Positions 1 to 6,562 of a stretch of DNA of 11,234 nucleotides are shown here, piece by piece. Location of the stretch: positions 1-11,234 of the forward strand of contig CAILTZ010000351.1 in assembly GCA_903837255.1 (NCBI GenBank), given 5' to 3'. The stretch's first letter is position 1. Every line of letters starts with the position of its first letter. Source of the stretch: an uncultured Pirellula sp. Lineage in GTDB: Bacteria; Planctomycetota; Planctomycetia; Pirellulales; Pirellulaceae. The translations under genes and the position numbers were made by a program. The notes under the pieces were generated by a model. It saw only the letters and a program-made list of their open reading frames with translations, was not told where the DNA came from and searched no databases.

Positions 1-140
1 CGGACGAACTGGTAGATCTGCGCAGGGACTTGTCGAAAATACGCCAGCAACGCACCACCGACCATCAGCACCAAACCACCGCTGAAGATTTGGTTGTTCT
101 GGAGGAGGGACGATAAGTACTGCCAAAAATCTTGAATCAT
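1..140 (-). CDS. N-terminal fragment of a membrane-anchored protein, probably a BCS1-like AAA ATPase (runs off the left edge)
   Basis: Reading leftwards from an ATG at 140-138, the frame stays open to the window edge and gives 46 codons. The peptide starts MIQDFWQYLSSLLQNNQ, then has a hydrophobic, glycine-rich segment (about residues 19-34, GGLVLMVGGALLAYF), then a basic/aromatic stretch with RQVPAQIYQF. A short amphipathic start, a single membrane helix and a following R-x-P-x-x-I-Y/W motif are how BCS1-like AAA ATPases begin in planctomycetes. In that family the helix anchors an ATPase domain that lies further downstream. The ATPase domain itself is outside the window, so the family call is an inference from the N-terminus alone. 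AGG lies directly before the start, too close for a good Shine-Dalgarno. The gene is divergent from aqpZ. Confidence 0.55.
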   Translation of the reverse strand, partial: MIQDFWQYLSSLLQNNQIFSGGLVLMVGGALLAYFRQVPAQIYQFV

Positions 141-484
141 CCTAGAAACTCGCTTTCCGATTGAAAGTTCACCAAGACCAGCCACCCTGACAATTCAACG
201 ATTTAGACGCGCCAAATCCAGAAAAGTTCGCATGGAACGGGCCCTCAATCGGAAATTCGTTGAGTGGTTTCACTCGGTCGGAAACAGCGAGCCATCCCTA
301 GGAAAATGCAGGATCTGCTGCAATCTGCCATCTAGGTACATGGTATGTTTCGATAGAGTCGGTAATATACCAGCTTGGGTTGGGTAGTTGCCCGACCAAG
401 GATTCTGTGCGCAAGGACCAGCGCGAGTTCTGCCGCCAGTATCCTTATAGACTTTGGATTACTCTTTTTCCTGCGGAGCAAATC
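141..484. other. Divergent intergenic spacer between the BCS1-like gene and aqpZ
   Basis: This stretch holds no gene I can support. An in-frame extension of aqpZ up to an ATG-like start at 380 is open, but its 35 extra residues do not resemble an aquaporin N-terminus and lie before a well-placed Shine-Dalgarno. The only structure I see is an inverted repeat TGGTAT (341-346) / ATACCA (367-372), whose right arm overlaps a -10-like TAATAT (363-368). It may be an operator or promoter element of aqpZ. A short CTTTC/GAAAG dyad lies near the minus-strand start. No convincing -35/-10 pair is visible for either gene. Confidence 0.5.
475..478 (+). promoter_or_regulatory. Shine-Dalgarno GGAG that fixes the aqpZ start
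   Basis: GGAG lies 6 bases before the ATG at 485. It supports this start over the longer open frame that begins at 380, because the family's N-terminus also begins at this methionine. Confidence 0.6.
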
Positions 485-1219
485 ATGAATATCGGGAAGC
501 GTTGTGCGGCCGAACTACTCGGCACATTTTGGTTGGTCTTTGGAGGCTGCGGTAGCGCGGTGCTCGCTGCCAAGTTCATTGCGTTCGAGGGCTCGACCCC
601 TCTGAATCTCGGAATCGGCTTGGTCGGAGTCTCGCTAGCCTTCGGCTTGACGGTCCTGACGATGGCTTATGCAATCGGTCACATTTCGGGCTGCCACTTA
701 AACCCGGCTGTGAGCGTGGGTCTGATGATTGCAAAGCGATTCCCTTCTGCGGAATTGGTTCCCTACGTGATCTCGCAACTCGTCGGGGCATTTCTAGGTG
801 CTGCGGTCCTCTACGTGATCGCTTCTGGAACTGCCTCGTTCGATTGGAAAAACGGATTCGCATTAAACGGCTTTGACGAATATTCGCCGGGCAAGTACAA
901 TCTTGTTTCTGCCTTCGTCGCGGAAGTCGTCCTGACGTTCTTCTTCTTGATGATCATTCTCGGGGCGACCGACAAGCGAGCCCCAGCGGGATTTGCCCCG
1001 ATCGCTATCGGACTTGGTTTGACCCTGATCCACCTGATCGGTATTCCAGTTACCAATTTGTCGGTCAACCCAGCCCGTAGCACCGGGCCGGCCCTGATCA
1101 CAGCACTCTTTGGTGGTAATTGGACTGCCATTGGGCAAGTATGGCTCTTTTGGCTCGCACCTATCTTGGGTGCCTTCCTAGCCGGTGTCGCTTATCCGCA
1201 GATCGCAAACGATAAGTAA
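485..1219 (+). CDS. aqpZ: Aquaporin Z-type water channel
   Basis: Six-helix MIP-family channel in the cytoplasmic membrane that passes water along osmotic gradients. The 244-residue product closely follows E. coli AqpZ: N-terminal [20 protein letters not shown], first NPA at 73-75 ([12 protein letters not shown]), second NPA at 195-197 ([11 protein letters not shown]), and [16 protein letters not shown] before TM5. By alignment the aromatic/arginine selectivity filter is F53, H183, L192 and R198. The F/H/R set is that of a water channel and not of a glycerol channel, while the third position is Leu where E. coli has Thr183. The residue before the first loop's His is Cys70, where E. coli has Gly. 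The start at 485 is preferred over 380 because of the GGAG 6 bases upstream and the family N-terminus. The gene appears monocistronic, with a strong hairpin about 30 bases after the stop. Confidence 0.95.
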   Translation: MNIGKRCAAELLGTFWLVFGGCGSAVLAAKFIAFEGSTPLNLGIGLVGVSLAFGLTVLTMAYAIGHISGCHLNPAVSVGLMIAKRFPSAELVPYVISQLVGAFLGAAVLYVIASGTASFDWKNGFALNGFDEYSPGKYNLVSAFVAEVVLTFFFLMIILGATDKRAPAGFAPIAIGLGLTLIHLIGIPVTNLSVNPARSTGPALITALFGGNWTAIGQVWLFWLAPILGAFLAGVAYPQIANDK

Positions 1220-1250
1220 TCGCTTGGTCGTCGGTGCGATAGAATCGCTA

Positions 1251-1316
1251 CGAACGAAAAAGTCCCTGCAGTTTACCATCGACTTGCATGTTAAACTGCG
1301 GGGACTCTTCGTTTCG
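1251..1316 (+). terminator. Long hairpin after aqpZ, probable terminator
   Basis: The arms 1261-1275 (AGTCCCTGCAGTTTA) and 1292-1306 (TAAACTGCGGGGACT) pair over 15 bp, with a single T-G wobble, around a 16-base loop. The flanks CGAACGAAAA (1251-1260) and CTTCGTTTCG (1307-1316) continue the pairing imperfectly, giving nearly 25 bp in total. The A-rich left flank and the T-containing right flank suit a terminator, possibly working in both directions, but there is no clean run of T. It lies between the aqpZ stop and the TPR gene start. Confidence 0.6.
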
Positions 1317-1407
1317 TGCCTAATGAATCGCTTGGATCGAGGCTGCTTGCCCTGCCTGCTCCATCGAAACTGCATGGGCTTGTGCTCCCTCTCCGATCAA
1401 TCAGAGC

Positions 1408-2742
1408 ATGGAGTCGATCCAGCCATCGCCAAACCTGACATTCCTTCGATTCGAACAGCCGATACGCCTCGGCGTCTCGACGTCTGGCTTGTTTGGATTG
1501 CTTGCAATCCTTGCATTCATCGGACTGTTTGGCTTACCAGCAGCCGCTCAGACGGTGATTGCGCCGTCTCAGCCACTTCGGCTCATTGCCCCTAAGGCGC
1601 TGCCTTCAAGCACGGCACAGCAGTGGAACCGGCTACCTCAAGAAGGGGTCGTTTTGGATCCGGGTGCTTCGGATGCATTCGATGCGGCCGATCCGGCTTC
1701 ACCTTTCCAATCGCCGACCAGCGCGGCGCCTAGGTTTGGGAGCAAGATTCCTGTCGGGCTACCTGATATCGATCGTGCGGAAAAGCCGGTGCTGAGGTCC
1801 GAGTTGGTTTCCAACGCAGGTCCTGGAATGTCCGATGCGCAAGGCGATGAGGATATGCTCGATGATGGCCAGGATGATCAAGGCGATACAAAGAAATCTG
1901 CAAGGCAGCGGAGCAGCCAGCAGCGTCGTTTAGCAGAAAACTATCCACACGACTTTTTACTCGATTCGGCAGATCCAGGCCTATTTCAATTCTTAAGCGA
2001 TCAGTGGGTCCCGACACGGAGCTCCGAAGGTAAGGAGCCCAGATCACGGTTGGAGTCTGCTGCCGATGCGGCTTGGCAAGAGCTCCGTCCGCAACTCCTG
2101 ACGAAGCTTCAAGCCTGCGACATGCTCTTGAGAAAAAACAGCATCTACAGCGCACGCGACGAGATCCGAAGCGGACTTGCGCTTCTTGCTCGCAAGCTTG
2201 ATCAGATCACCGTGCCGGGCAATGCGCAAGCCCAGCGCAAAGCCGCCATACGCAAATCGATGCCTCACGAATTGGCTTTGCAACATGCACTGCGAGAAAT
2301 CGACCAGTGCGCTTATGCTCCGCATCATGAGCTTGCACAGACGCTTGAAACCTTCTCAGACATGATCCCACAAGCGACCTTGAATCACCCTTGGGCAGCG
2401 GACCTATTGTATGCACTTGGGAAAACCTACGAGCGCGAATTGGAGTATGCACCCAAGCAGCAAGATGTTTTGCGGCAGCAATCGCTCGAATGCTACAAAG
2501 TCGCGCTTCGGATGGCCCCATCGCGGGGTTACATCGCCAATCAGCTCGGTTATAGCTATCTCCATACCGGCTCGCTCGATGAGGCTGCCAAAGCGATGCA
2601 ACAAGCCCTCGATGCCGGCCCGACCGCATACTCTTGGCGAAATCTTGCCGAACTCTACCGCCGTCGCGGTGCCAACCGCGAAGCGCAGCTCGCCGACGAG
2701 CAAGCCGAGTTCTTGCTCTCGGAAGCAGCGAAGAAGCAATAA
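1408..2742 (+). CDS. Secreted protein with C-terminal TPR repeats, function unknown
   Basis: 444 residues. After about 20 residues comes a hydrophobic segment (27-43, GLFGLLAILAFIGLFGL) ending in PAAAQ, a good signal peptidase I site with cleavage predicted after Ala47. The protein is therefore exported or stays anchored. Residues about 48-195 are low-complexity, rich in Pro/Ser/Asp and partly acidic (around 142-160), and look disordered. From about 215 the chain is helical. A clear TPR unit occupies about 374-406 (GYIANQLGYSYLHTGSLDEA), with a less regular one before it (about 330-370) and a further helical pair to the C-terminus. TPRs mediate protein-protein contacts; the partner is unknown. 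The ATG at 1408 has no strong Shine-Dalgarno. The upstream end lies about 90 bases after the aqpZ hairpin. The 3' end converges on the acyl-CoA synthetase gene with a 31-base gap and no obvious terminator. I recognise the architecture but no specific family. Confidence 0.85.
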   Translation: MESIQPSPNLTFLRFEQPIRLGVSTSGLFGLLAILAFIGLFGLPAAAQTVIAPSQPLRLIAPKALPSSTAQQWNRLPQEGVVLDPGASDAFDAADPASPFQSPTSAAPRFGSKIPVGLPDIDRAEKPVLRSELVSNAGPGMSDAQGDEDMLDDGQDDQGDTKKSARQRSSQQRRLAENYPHDFLLDSADPGLFQFLSDQWVPTRSSEGKEPRSRLESAADAAWQELRPQLLTKLQACDMLLRKNSIYSARDEIRSGLALLARKLDQITVPGNAQAQRKAAIRKSMPHELALQHALREIDQCAYAPHHELAQTLETFSDMIPQATLNHPWAADLLYALGKTYERELEYAPKQQDVLRQQSLECYKVALRMAPSRGYIANQLGYSYLHTGSLDEAAKAMQQALDAGPTAYSWRNLAELYRRRGANREAQLADEQAEFLLSEAAKKQ

Positions 2743-2773
2743 AGACATTCTACGTCTGCTTGCGCAGAGTCTC

Positions 2774-4960
2774 TCAGCCGATGAATCGAGCGTCCAAGGC
2801 GATCGCTTGTTGATCGTTGACCAGCACCGGATTCAGATCGGACTCTTGGATCCATTCCTGCTCTAAGATCAACTCTGAGTATTTCTCGATGATATCCACT
2901 AGGGCGTCGATGTTGGCTTTCGGGCGGCCGCGATATCCATTGAGCAGTGGCCAGCATCGAAGCGAGCTTAGCATCCGCTTTAGCCGCTCTGGGCTCACTG
3001 GCGGTAATGCCAAGGCGCGATCTTTGTAAACCTCTGCGGTAACCCCTCCAAAGCCAACCAAAATCACTGGCCCAAAAACCGGATCTTTCTTGGATCCAAA
3101 AATCAACTCGATGGCATTTGACAATTGGATCATCGGTTGCACGGTAATCCCTTCGACCCGGACATCGGGCTTGGCTTTGCCGACATTCTCCATGATCCGA
3201 TCGAACCCTTTGGCTACTTCATCGGCATCCTTGAGCGATAGCAGAACTCCCCCTACGTCGGTCTTGTGAGTGATCTCATTGGCGTGCACTTTTAGGACGA
3301 CCGGATAGCCAAACGAATCGGCCAGCCCGATGGCTTGATAAGCGTTGGTGGCGATTTGGATGCTTGGGGTTGGAATCTGATAGAGATTCAGCAGCAGCTT
3401 GGAATCGACCTCTGTGAAGATCTTGGTAGGCGAACTTTCGCCAGGAATCTGCGAACCTGCAAAATGGATAAAGCGCTTTCGATCGAGGATTTGGGGCGAC
3501 GGCTTGTTGTTGGACGCATTTTTGGCCATCGAGTTGCTTCGATGGATTGCTTCGATCCGCTCGAGGTCGTTGATCTGTTGGTTCATGCGTTTGTAATCGA
3601 TCAGTCGCATGAGTCCGCGAATGGCCTGCTCGGGGGTCTCAAAGTTTCGGATCCCGCTGGCTTGAAGTTTCTCGATACCCGCTTGCATCGATACGCCACC
3701 CATCCAAGCCGAGACGACACGTTTGTTGGCAGGGATGGGTATCTGCACGAGCTGTTCTGCGGTCTGGGTTGGGCTGGTCATTGCCTGGGGTGAAAGAATC
3801 GCAAGAATGGTATCGACGTTGGGATCGGCGAGCACGATTCGGAGTGCTTGGGCAAAGCGCTCGGGTGGTGCATCGCCGATCACATCGACAGGGTTGCCTC
3901 GCGACCAGTTGGCTGGCAAGCAGCCATCGAGGGCTGATAGTGTGGCGGGTGTTAGCGGAGTCAAGCATCCACCTTGTTCGATAAGCATATCGCTGGCCAT
4001 TACGCCAGGTCCCCCGGCATTGGTTACGATCGCGATCCGCTCGCCGATCGGTGGTGGATCCGAGGAGGCTTGCTGCGAGAGAAGTTCCGCACACTGGACC
4101 ATGGAATCCATGTCGTAGACTCGCACGATCCCGCATTGCTCGATGACCGCTTGATAGACTTCATCCGTGCCAGCTAGGGAACCGGTATGAGAGGCCGCTG
4201 CCTGAGCAGAGGCAGCAAATCGACCTGCCTTGTAAGCGATCAGGGGTTTGCGCAACGTAAACTTTCTGGCGGCTGCAATGAACTCTTGGGGCTTGGTGAT
4301 CGACTCGATGTAAAGAATCGCGGCGGTTGTCGCGGGGTCGTCGGCAAGATAATCCAGCAGGTCCGAGAAACCGACATCGAGTTGATTGCCGAGGGAAACG
4401 AAGTTCGAGAAACCGATCCCTTCCCGGATCGACCAGTCGAGGAACGCGGTGCACAGAGCGCCCGATTGCGAGAGAAACGCGAGGCTCCCGGTTTGTGGAA
4501 TGCCGCGGGCAAAGCTGGCGCTCAATCGCGACTCGGGATGGATCAATCCCAGGCAATTCGGTCCCAAGACCCTCAGAGATGGATGCTTGGCTCGGGCTGA
4601 GTCGAGCTGCTGCTGTAGTTCCAGGCCCGCTGCACCCATCTCATGGAAGCCTGCAGTGATGATCAATGCTGCAGGAATATTCAAGCTGCCGCATTGATCG
4701 ACTAGCGACGGGATGCTCGTCGAAGGTGTGCATAGCACAGCCAGTTCGACGGCCTCTGGTAAATCGGCAAGCGATGCATAAGCTCGCTGGCCGGCGACCG
4801 TTTTATTTTTGAGATTTACCGGATAAGCGGTCCCGGAGAATCGATGTTCGAGCAGGTTACGAAAGATGCTCGTCCCGACTTTGCCAGCCGTATCGCTCGC
4901 ACCGACAACCGCCACCGAGCGAGGCGCAAGCATTGGCCTAAGATTGTGTTGAGTGTTCAT
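2774..4960 (-). CDS. ADP-forming acetate/acyl-CoA synthetase (fused alpha-beta, NDP-forming acyl-CoA synthetase family)
   Basis: 728 residues, cytoplasmic. This family interconverts acyl-CoA + ADP + Pi with a free acid + CoA + ATP, usually acetate or related short acids. Domains in order: CoA-binding Rossmann fold (about 8-140, VAVVGASDTAGKVGTSIFRN), succinyl-CoA-ligase-like flavodoxin fold (about 155-295, with LSQSGA at 164-169), a second such fold (about 305-455), then a linker (about 456-510) and an ATP-grasp domain (about 511-728: KVHANEITHKTDVGGV at 557-572, FGSKKDPVFGP and GFGGV, DLNPVLV near the end). His258 in ASHTGSLAGTD matches the phospho-histidine of the alpha subunit. There is no GNAT domain, unlike the Pat-type protein acetyltransferases that share this scaffold. 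No Shine-Dalgarno precedes the start. A TACAAT -10-like box (4972-4967) ends 6 bases before the ATG, so a leaderless transcript is possible. It lies 73 bases after the ABM gene and may share its transcript. The true substrate cannot be read from sequence. Confidence 0.9.
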   Translation of the reverse strand: MNTQHNLRPMLAPRSVAVVGASDTAGKVGTSIFRNLLEHRFSGTAYPVNLKNKTVAGQRAYASLADLPEAVELAVLCTPSTSIPSLVDQCGSLNIPAALIITAGFHEMGAAGLELQQQLDSARAKHPSLRVLGPNCLGLIHPESRLSASFARGIPQTGSLAFLSQSGALCTAFLDWSIREGIGFSNFVSLGNQLDVGFSDLLDYLADDPATTAAILYIESITKPQEFIAAARKFTLRKPLIAYKAGRFAASAQAAASHTGSLAGTDEVYQAVIEQCGIVRVYDMDSMVQCAELLSQQASSDPPPIGERIAIVTNAGGPGVMASDMLIEQGGCLTPLTPATLSALDGCLPANWSRGNPVDVIGDAPPERFAQALRIVLADPNVDTILAILSPQAMTSPTQTAEQLVQIPIPANKRVVSAWMGGVSMQAGIEKLQASGIRNFETPEQAIRGLMRLIDYKRMNQQINDLERIEAIHRSNSMAKNASNNKPSPQILDRKRFIHFAGSQIPGESSPTKIFTEVDSKLLLNLYQIPTPSIQIATNAYQAIGLADSFGYPVVLKVHANEITHKTDVGGVLLSLKDADEVAKGFDRIMENVGKAKPDVRVEGITVQPMIQLSNAIELIFGSKKDPVFGPVILVGFGGVTAEVYKDRALALPPVSPERLKRMLSSLRCWPLLNGYRGRPKANIDALVDIIEKYSELILEQEWIQESDLNPVLVNDQQAIALDARFIG

Positions 4961-5033
4961 GAGATCATTGTATCCGGGCGTTGAAACTCCGATTCGTCAA
5001 CAGGTTAAGAGCAGATTAAACATGTTCAATAGG

Positions 5034-5333
5034 TTAGAGGATACGGACCGCGACTTGGACCCAAGCTGGTTCGCCGAGCAGTTCGGGAAAGTGCTTGCGA
5101 CCCTCTTGGATGTGAGCCGACTGGCCATGATTGTTCAGCGCCTCGCGACTTGCCCACTCTTCGATGAACGTGAACTTGGTAGGGTGATCTAGGTCGACGA
5201 ACAAGTCGTAGCGAATGCAACCTTCCTCCAAGCGAGTCGGAGCGACGAACGATTCAAGAACCTTGCGCAGGTCCTCTTCCCGACCTATTTTGGCGTGTAT
5301 GTGGGCGATGACATCGACTTTTTGATTGGACAT
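5034..5333 (-). CDS. Antibiotic biosynthesis monooxygenase (ABM) domain protein, YgiN-like putative quinol monooxygenase
   Basis: 99 residues, a single dimeric alpha+beta barrel ABM domain over its full length. Family marks: an N-terminal strand VDVIAHIHAKIGREEDLRKVL, the central EEGCIRYDLFVDLDHPTKF, then FIEEWASREALNNHGQSAHI with the typical acidic-aromatic and His pair. Members include YgiN (menadiol oxidation) and many uncharacterised small cofactor-free oxygenases; some only bind small quinones or reactive aldehydes. The start at 5333 has AAGGAG (complement of 5346-5351) 12 bases upstream, a rather long spacing. It is followed, 73 bases on, by the acyl-CoA synthetase gene on the same strand and is divergent from the MoxR gene. 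No substrate is suggested by the context. Confidence 0.85.
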   Translation of the reverse strand: MSNQKVDVIAHIHAKIGREEDLRKVLESFVAPTRLEEGCIRYDLFVDLDHPTKFTFIEEWASREALNNHGQSAHIQEGRKHFPELLGEPAWVQVAVRIL

Positions 5334-5370
5334 AATTGTTCAAGACTCCTTCGACCAAAATACGGAGAAA

Positions 5371-5400
5371 GATGGTATGATACCGGTTCCTGATGGTTCC
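5371..5400. promoter_or_regulatory. Candidate divergent promoter/operator between the ABM and MoxR genes
   Basis: The 99-base divergent spacer contains the dyad GGTAT-G-ATACC (5375-5385... centre G5379) that places a -10-like box on both strands: TATGAT at 5376-5381 on plus, with an extended TG (TGG) just before it, and TATCAT on minus. A short direct repeat GGTTCC-TGAT-GGTTCC follows (5385-5400). No good -35 box is visible for either direction, so this rests on the -10 and the symmetry only. Confidence 0.3.
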
Positions 5401-5432
5401 ATCTACCTTAGCATTTTCACACGGAAATTATT

Positions 5433-6515
5433 GTGAGCAACGCCAGCGGTCCCAGTGGCAAAACCCCTCGTAGCATCGGTGATTTGCTTCGTGAATTTCG
5501 CGAGCACCACGAGCAGATGAAAATCGAGTTGGGCAAAGCGATCGTCGGACAAGAAGAAGTCGTCGAGCAGCTCTTTGCGGCCGTCTTCACTCGCGGACAC
5601 TGCTTGCTCGAAGGCGTCCCGGGGCTTGCTAAAACCCTGATGGTTTCTTCGCTAGCCAAGATTCTTGACGTGAATTTCAAACGGATCCAGTTCACACCTG
5701 ACCTGATGCCTTCGGACATCACAGGCACGAACGTTCTAGAAGAAGACGAAAAAGGTCGACGGGAGTTCCGGTTCGTCGAAGGACCGATTTTTACAAATAT
5801 CTTGCTTGCCGACGAAATCAACCGTACGCCACCGAAAACGCAAGCTGCCCTGTTGCAAGCCATGCAGGAGCGTGAGATCAGCATCGGCAGACAAACCTAC
5901 TCGCTTCCCGACCCTTTCTTTACCATCGCGACACAGAACCCGATCGAGCAAGAAGGAACCTATCCGCTTCCCGAAGCCCAGCTCGACCGATTCATGTTCA
6001 ACATCAAAGTCGGTTATCCCAGCGCCGACGAAGAGGAGAAGATCTTGACCACAACCACACGAGGGGAAAAACCTGAGATCGCCAAGGTCCTTTCGGTCCG
6101 TGCGATTCTGAACATTCAGAAGCTGGTCAATTCCGTTGCGGTGAGTCCTTTTGTGATCAAGTACGTCGTGGCTCTGGTGCGCGCGACACGGCCTGGAGAA
6201 GCCGATTCTCCCGAAGTGGTCAAGGAGCTTTTAGACTTTGGCGCCGGTCCTCGCGCCGGTCAGTTTTTGATCCAAGCCGGAAAGGCGATGGCGGCCATGG
6301 ATGGACGATTCAATATCGCCATCGAGGACATCAAACGGATCGCAATCCCTGTCTTGCGACACCGACTGAGCACCAACTTCCAGGCGCAAGCCGAGGGGAT
6401 GACAACCGACAAAATCATTGCTCGGTTGCTCAAAGACATCAAGGAACCTGCGATACCAAAGTATGCCGGGGTCGATCCGAATGCGATCCAAATGGCTCCT
6501 CCTCCTATCCAATGA
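5433..6515 (+). CDS. MoxR-family AAA+ ATPase
   Basis: 360 residues, cytoplasmic. MoxR ATPases are thought to act as chaperones that remodel or insert cofactors into partner proteins, often with DUF58/von Willebrand A proteins. Visible motifs: Walker A GVPGLAKT (61-68), Walker B ILLADEINR (123-131), sensor-1 ATQNPIEQEGTYPLPEAQLD (166-185) followed by the arginine of DRF, and the small C-terminal helical lid with FGAGPRAGQFLIQAGKA and later PVLRHRLSTNF. Length and motif order are typical of the main MoxR subgroup. The start is GTG at 5433, with only a weak GGAA upstream. The C-terminus has a short Pro-rich tail. The usual downstream DUF58 gene is absent; an ABC permease gene begins 47 bases on. 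The partner protein must therefore lie elsewhere or to the right of what can be inferred here. Confidence 0.95.
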   Translation: MSNASGPSGKTPRSIGDLLREFREHHEQMKIELGKAIVGQEEVVEQLFAAVFTRGHCLLEGVPGLAKTLMVSSLAKILDVNFKRIQFTPDLMPSDITGTNVLEEDEKGRREFRFVEGPIFTNILLADEINRTPPKTQAALLQAMQEREISIGRQTYSLPDPFFTIATQNPIEQEGTYPLPEAQLDRFMFNIKVGYPSADEEEKILTTTTRGEKPEIAKVLSVRAILNIQKLVNSVAVSPFVIKYVVALVRATRPGEADSPEVVKELLDFGAGPRAGQFLIQAGKAMAAMDGRFNIAIEDIKRIAIPVLRHRLSTNFQAQAEGMTTDKIIARLLKDIKEPAIPKYAGVDPNAIQMAPPPIQ

Positions 6516-6550
6516 TGCCTGCTCAATCACTGATCTCAATAAGTCTTCCA

Positions 6551-6555
6551 GAGGA
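6551..6555 (+). promoter_or_regulatory. Shine-Dalgarno GAGGA for the GTG start of the ABC permease
   Basis: GAGGA is placed 7 bases before GTG 6563. It decides the start, since no ATG of the permease frame lies near here. Confidence 0.5.
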
Positions 6556-6562
6556 CCCTTAG

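Noticed and set aside
380..484. N-terminal extension of the aquaporin from an upstream in-frame ATG-like start
   Set aside because: The 35 residues have no family similarity, and a good GGAG precedes ATG 485, where the family N-terminus begins.
2743..2773. Terminator between the convergent TPR and acyl-CoA synthetase genes
   Set aside because: Only a 4-bp AGAC/GTCT dyad is present, too weak to call.
3335..3793. Plus-strand frames opposite the acyl-CoA synthetase gene
   Set aside because: They are antisense shadows caused by the codon bias of a clearly conserved minus-strand gene.
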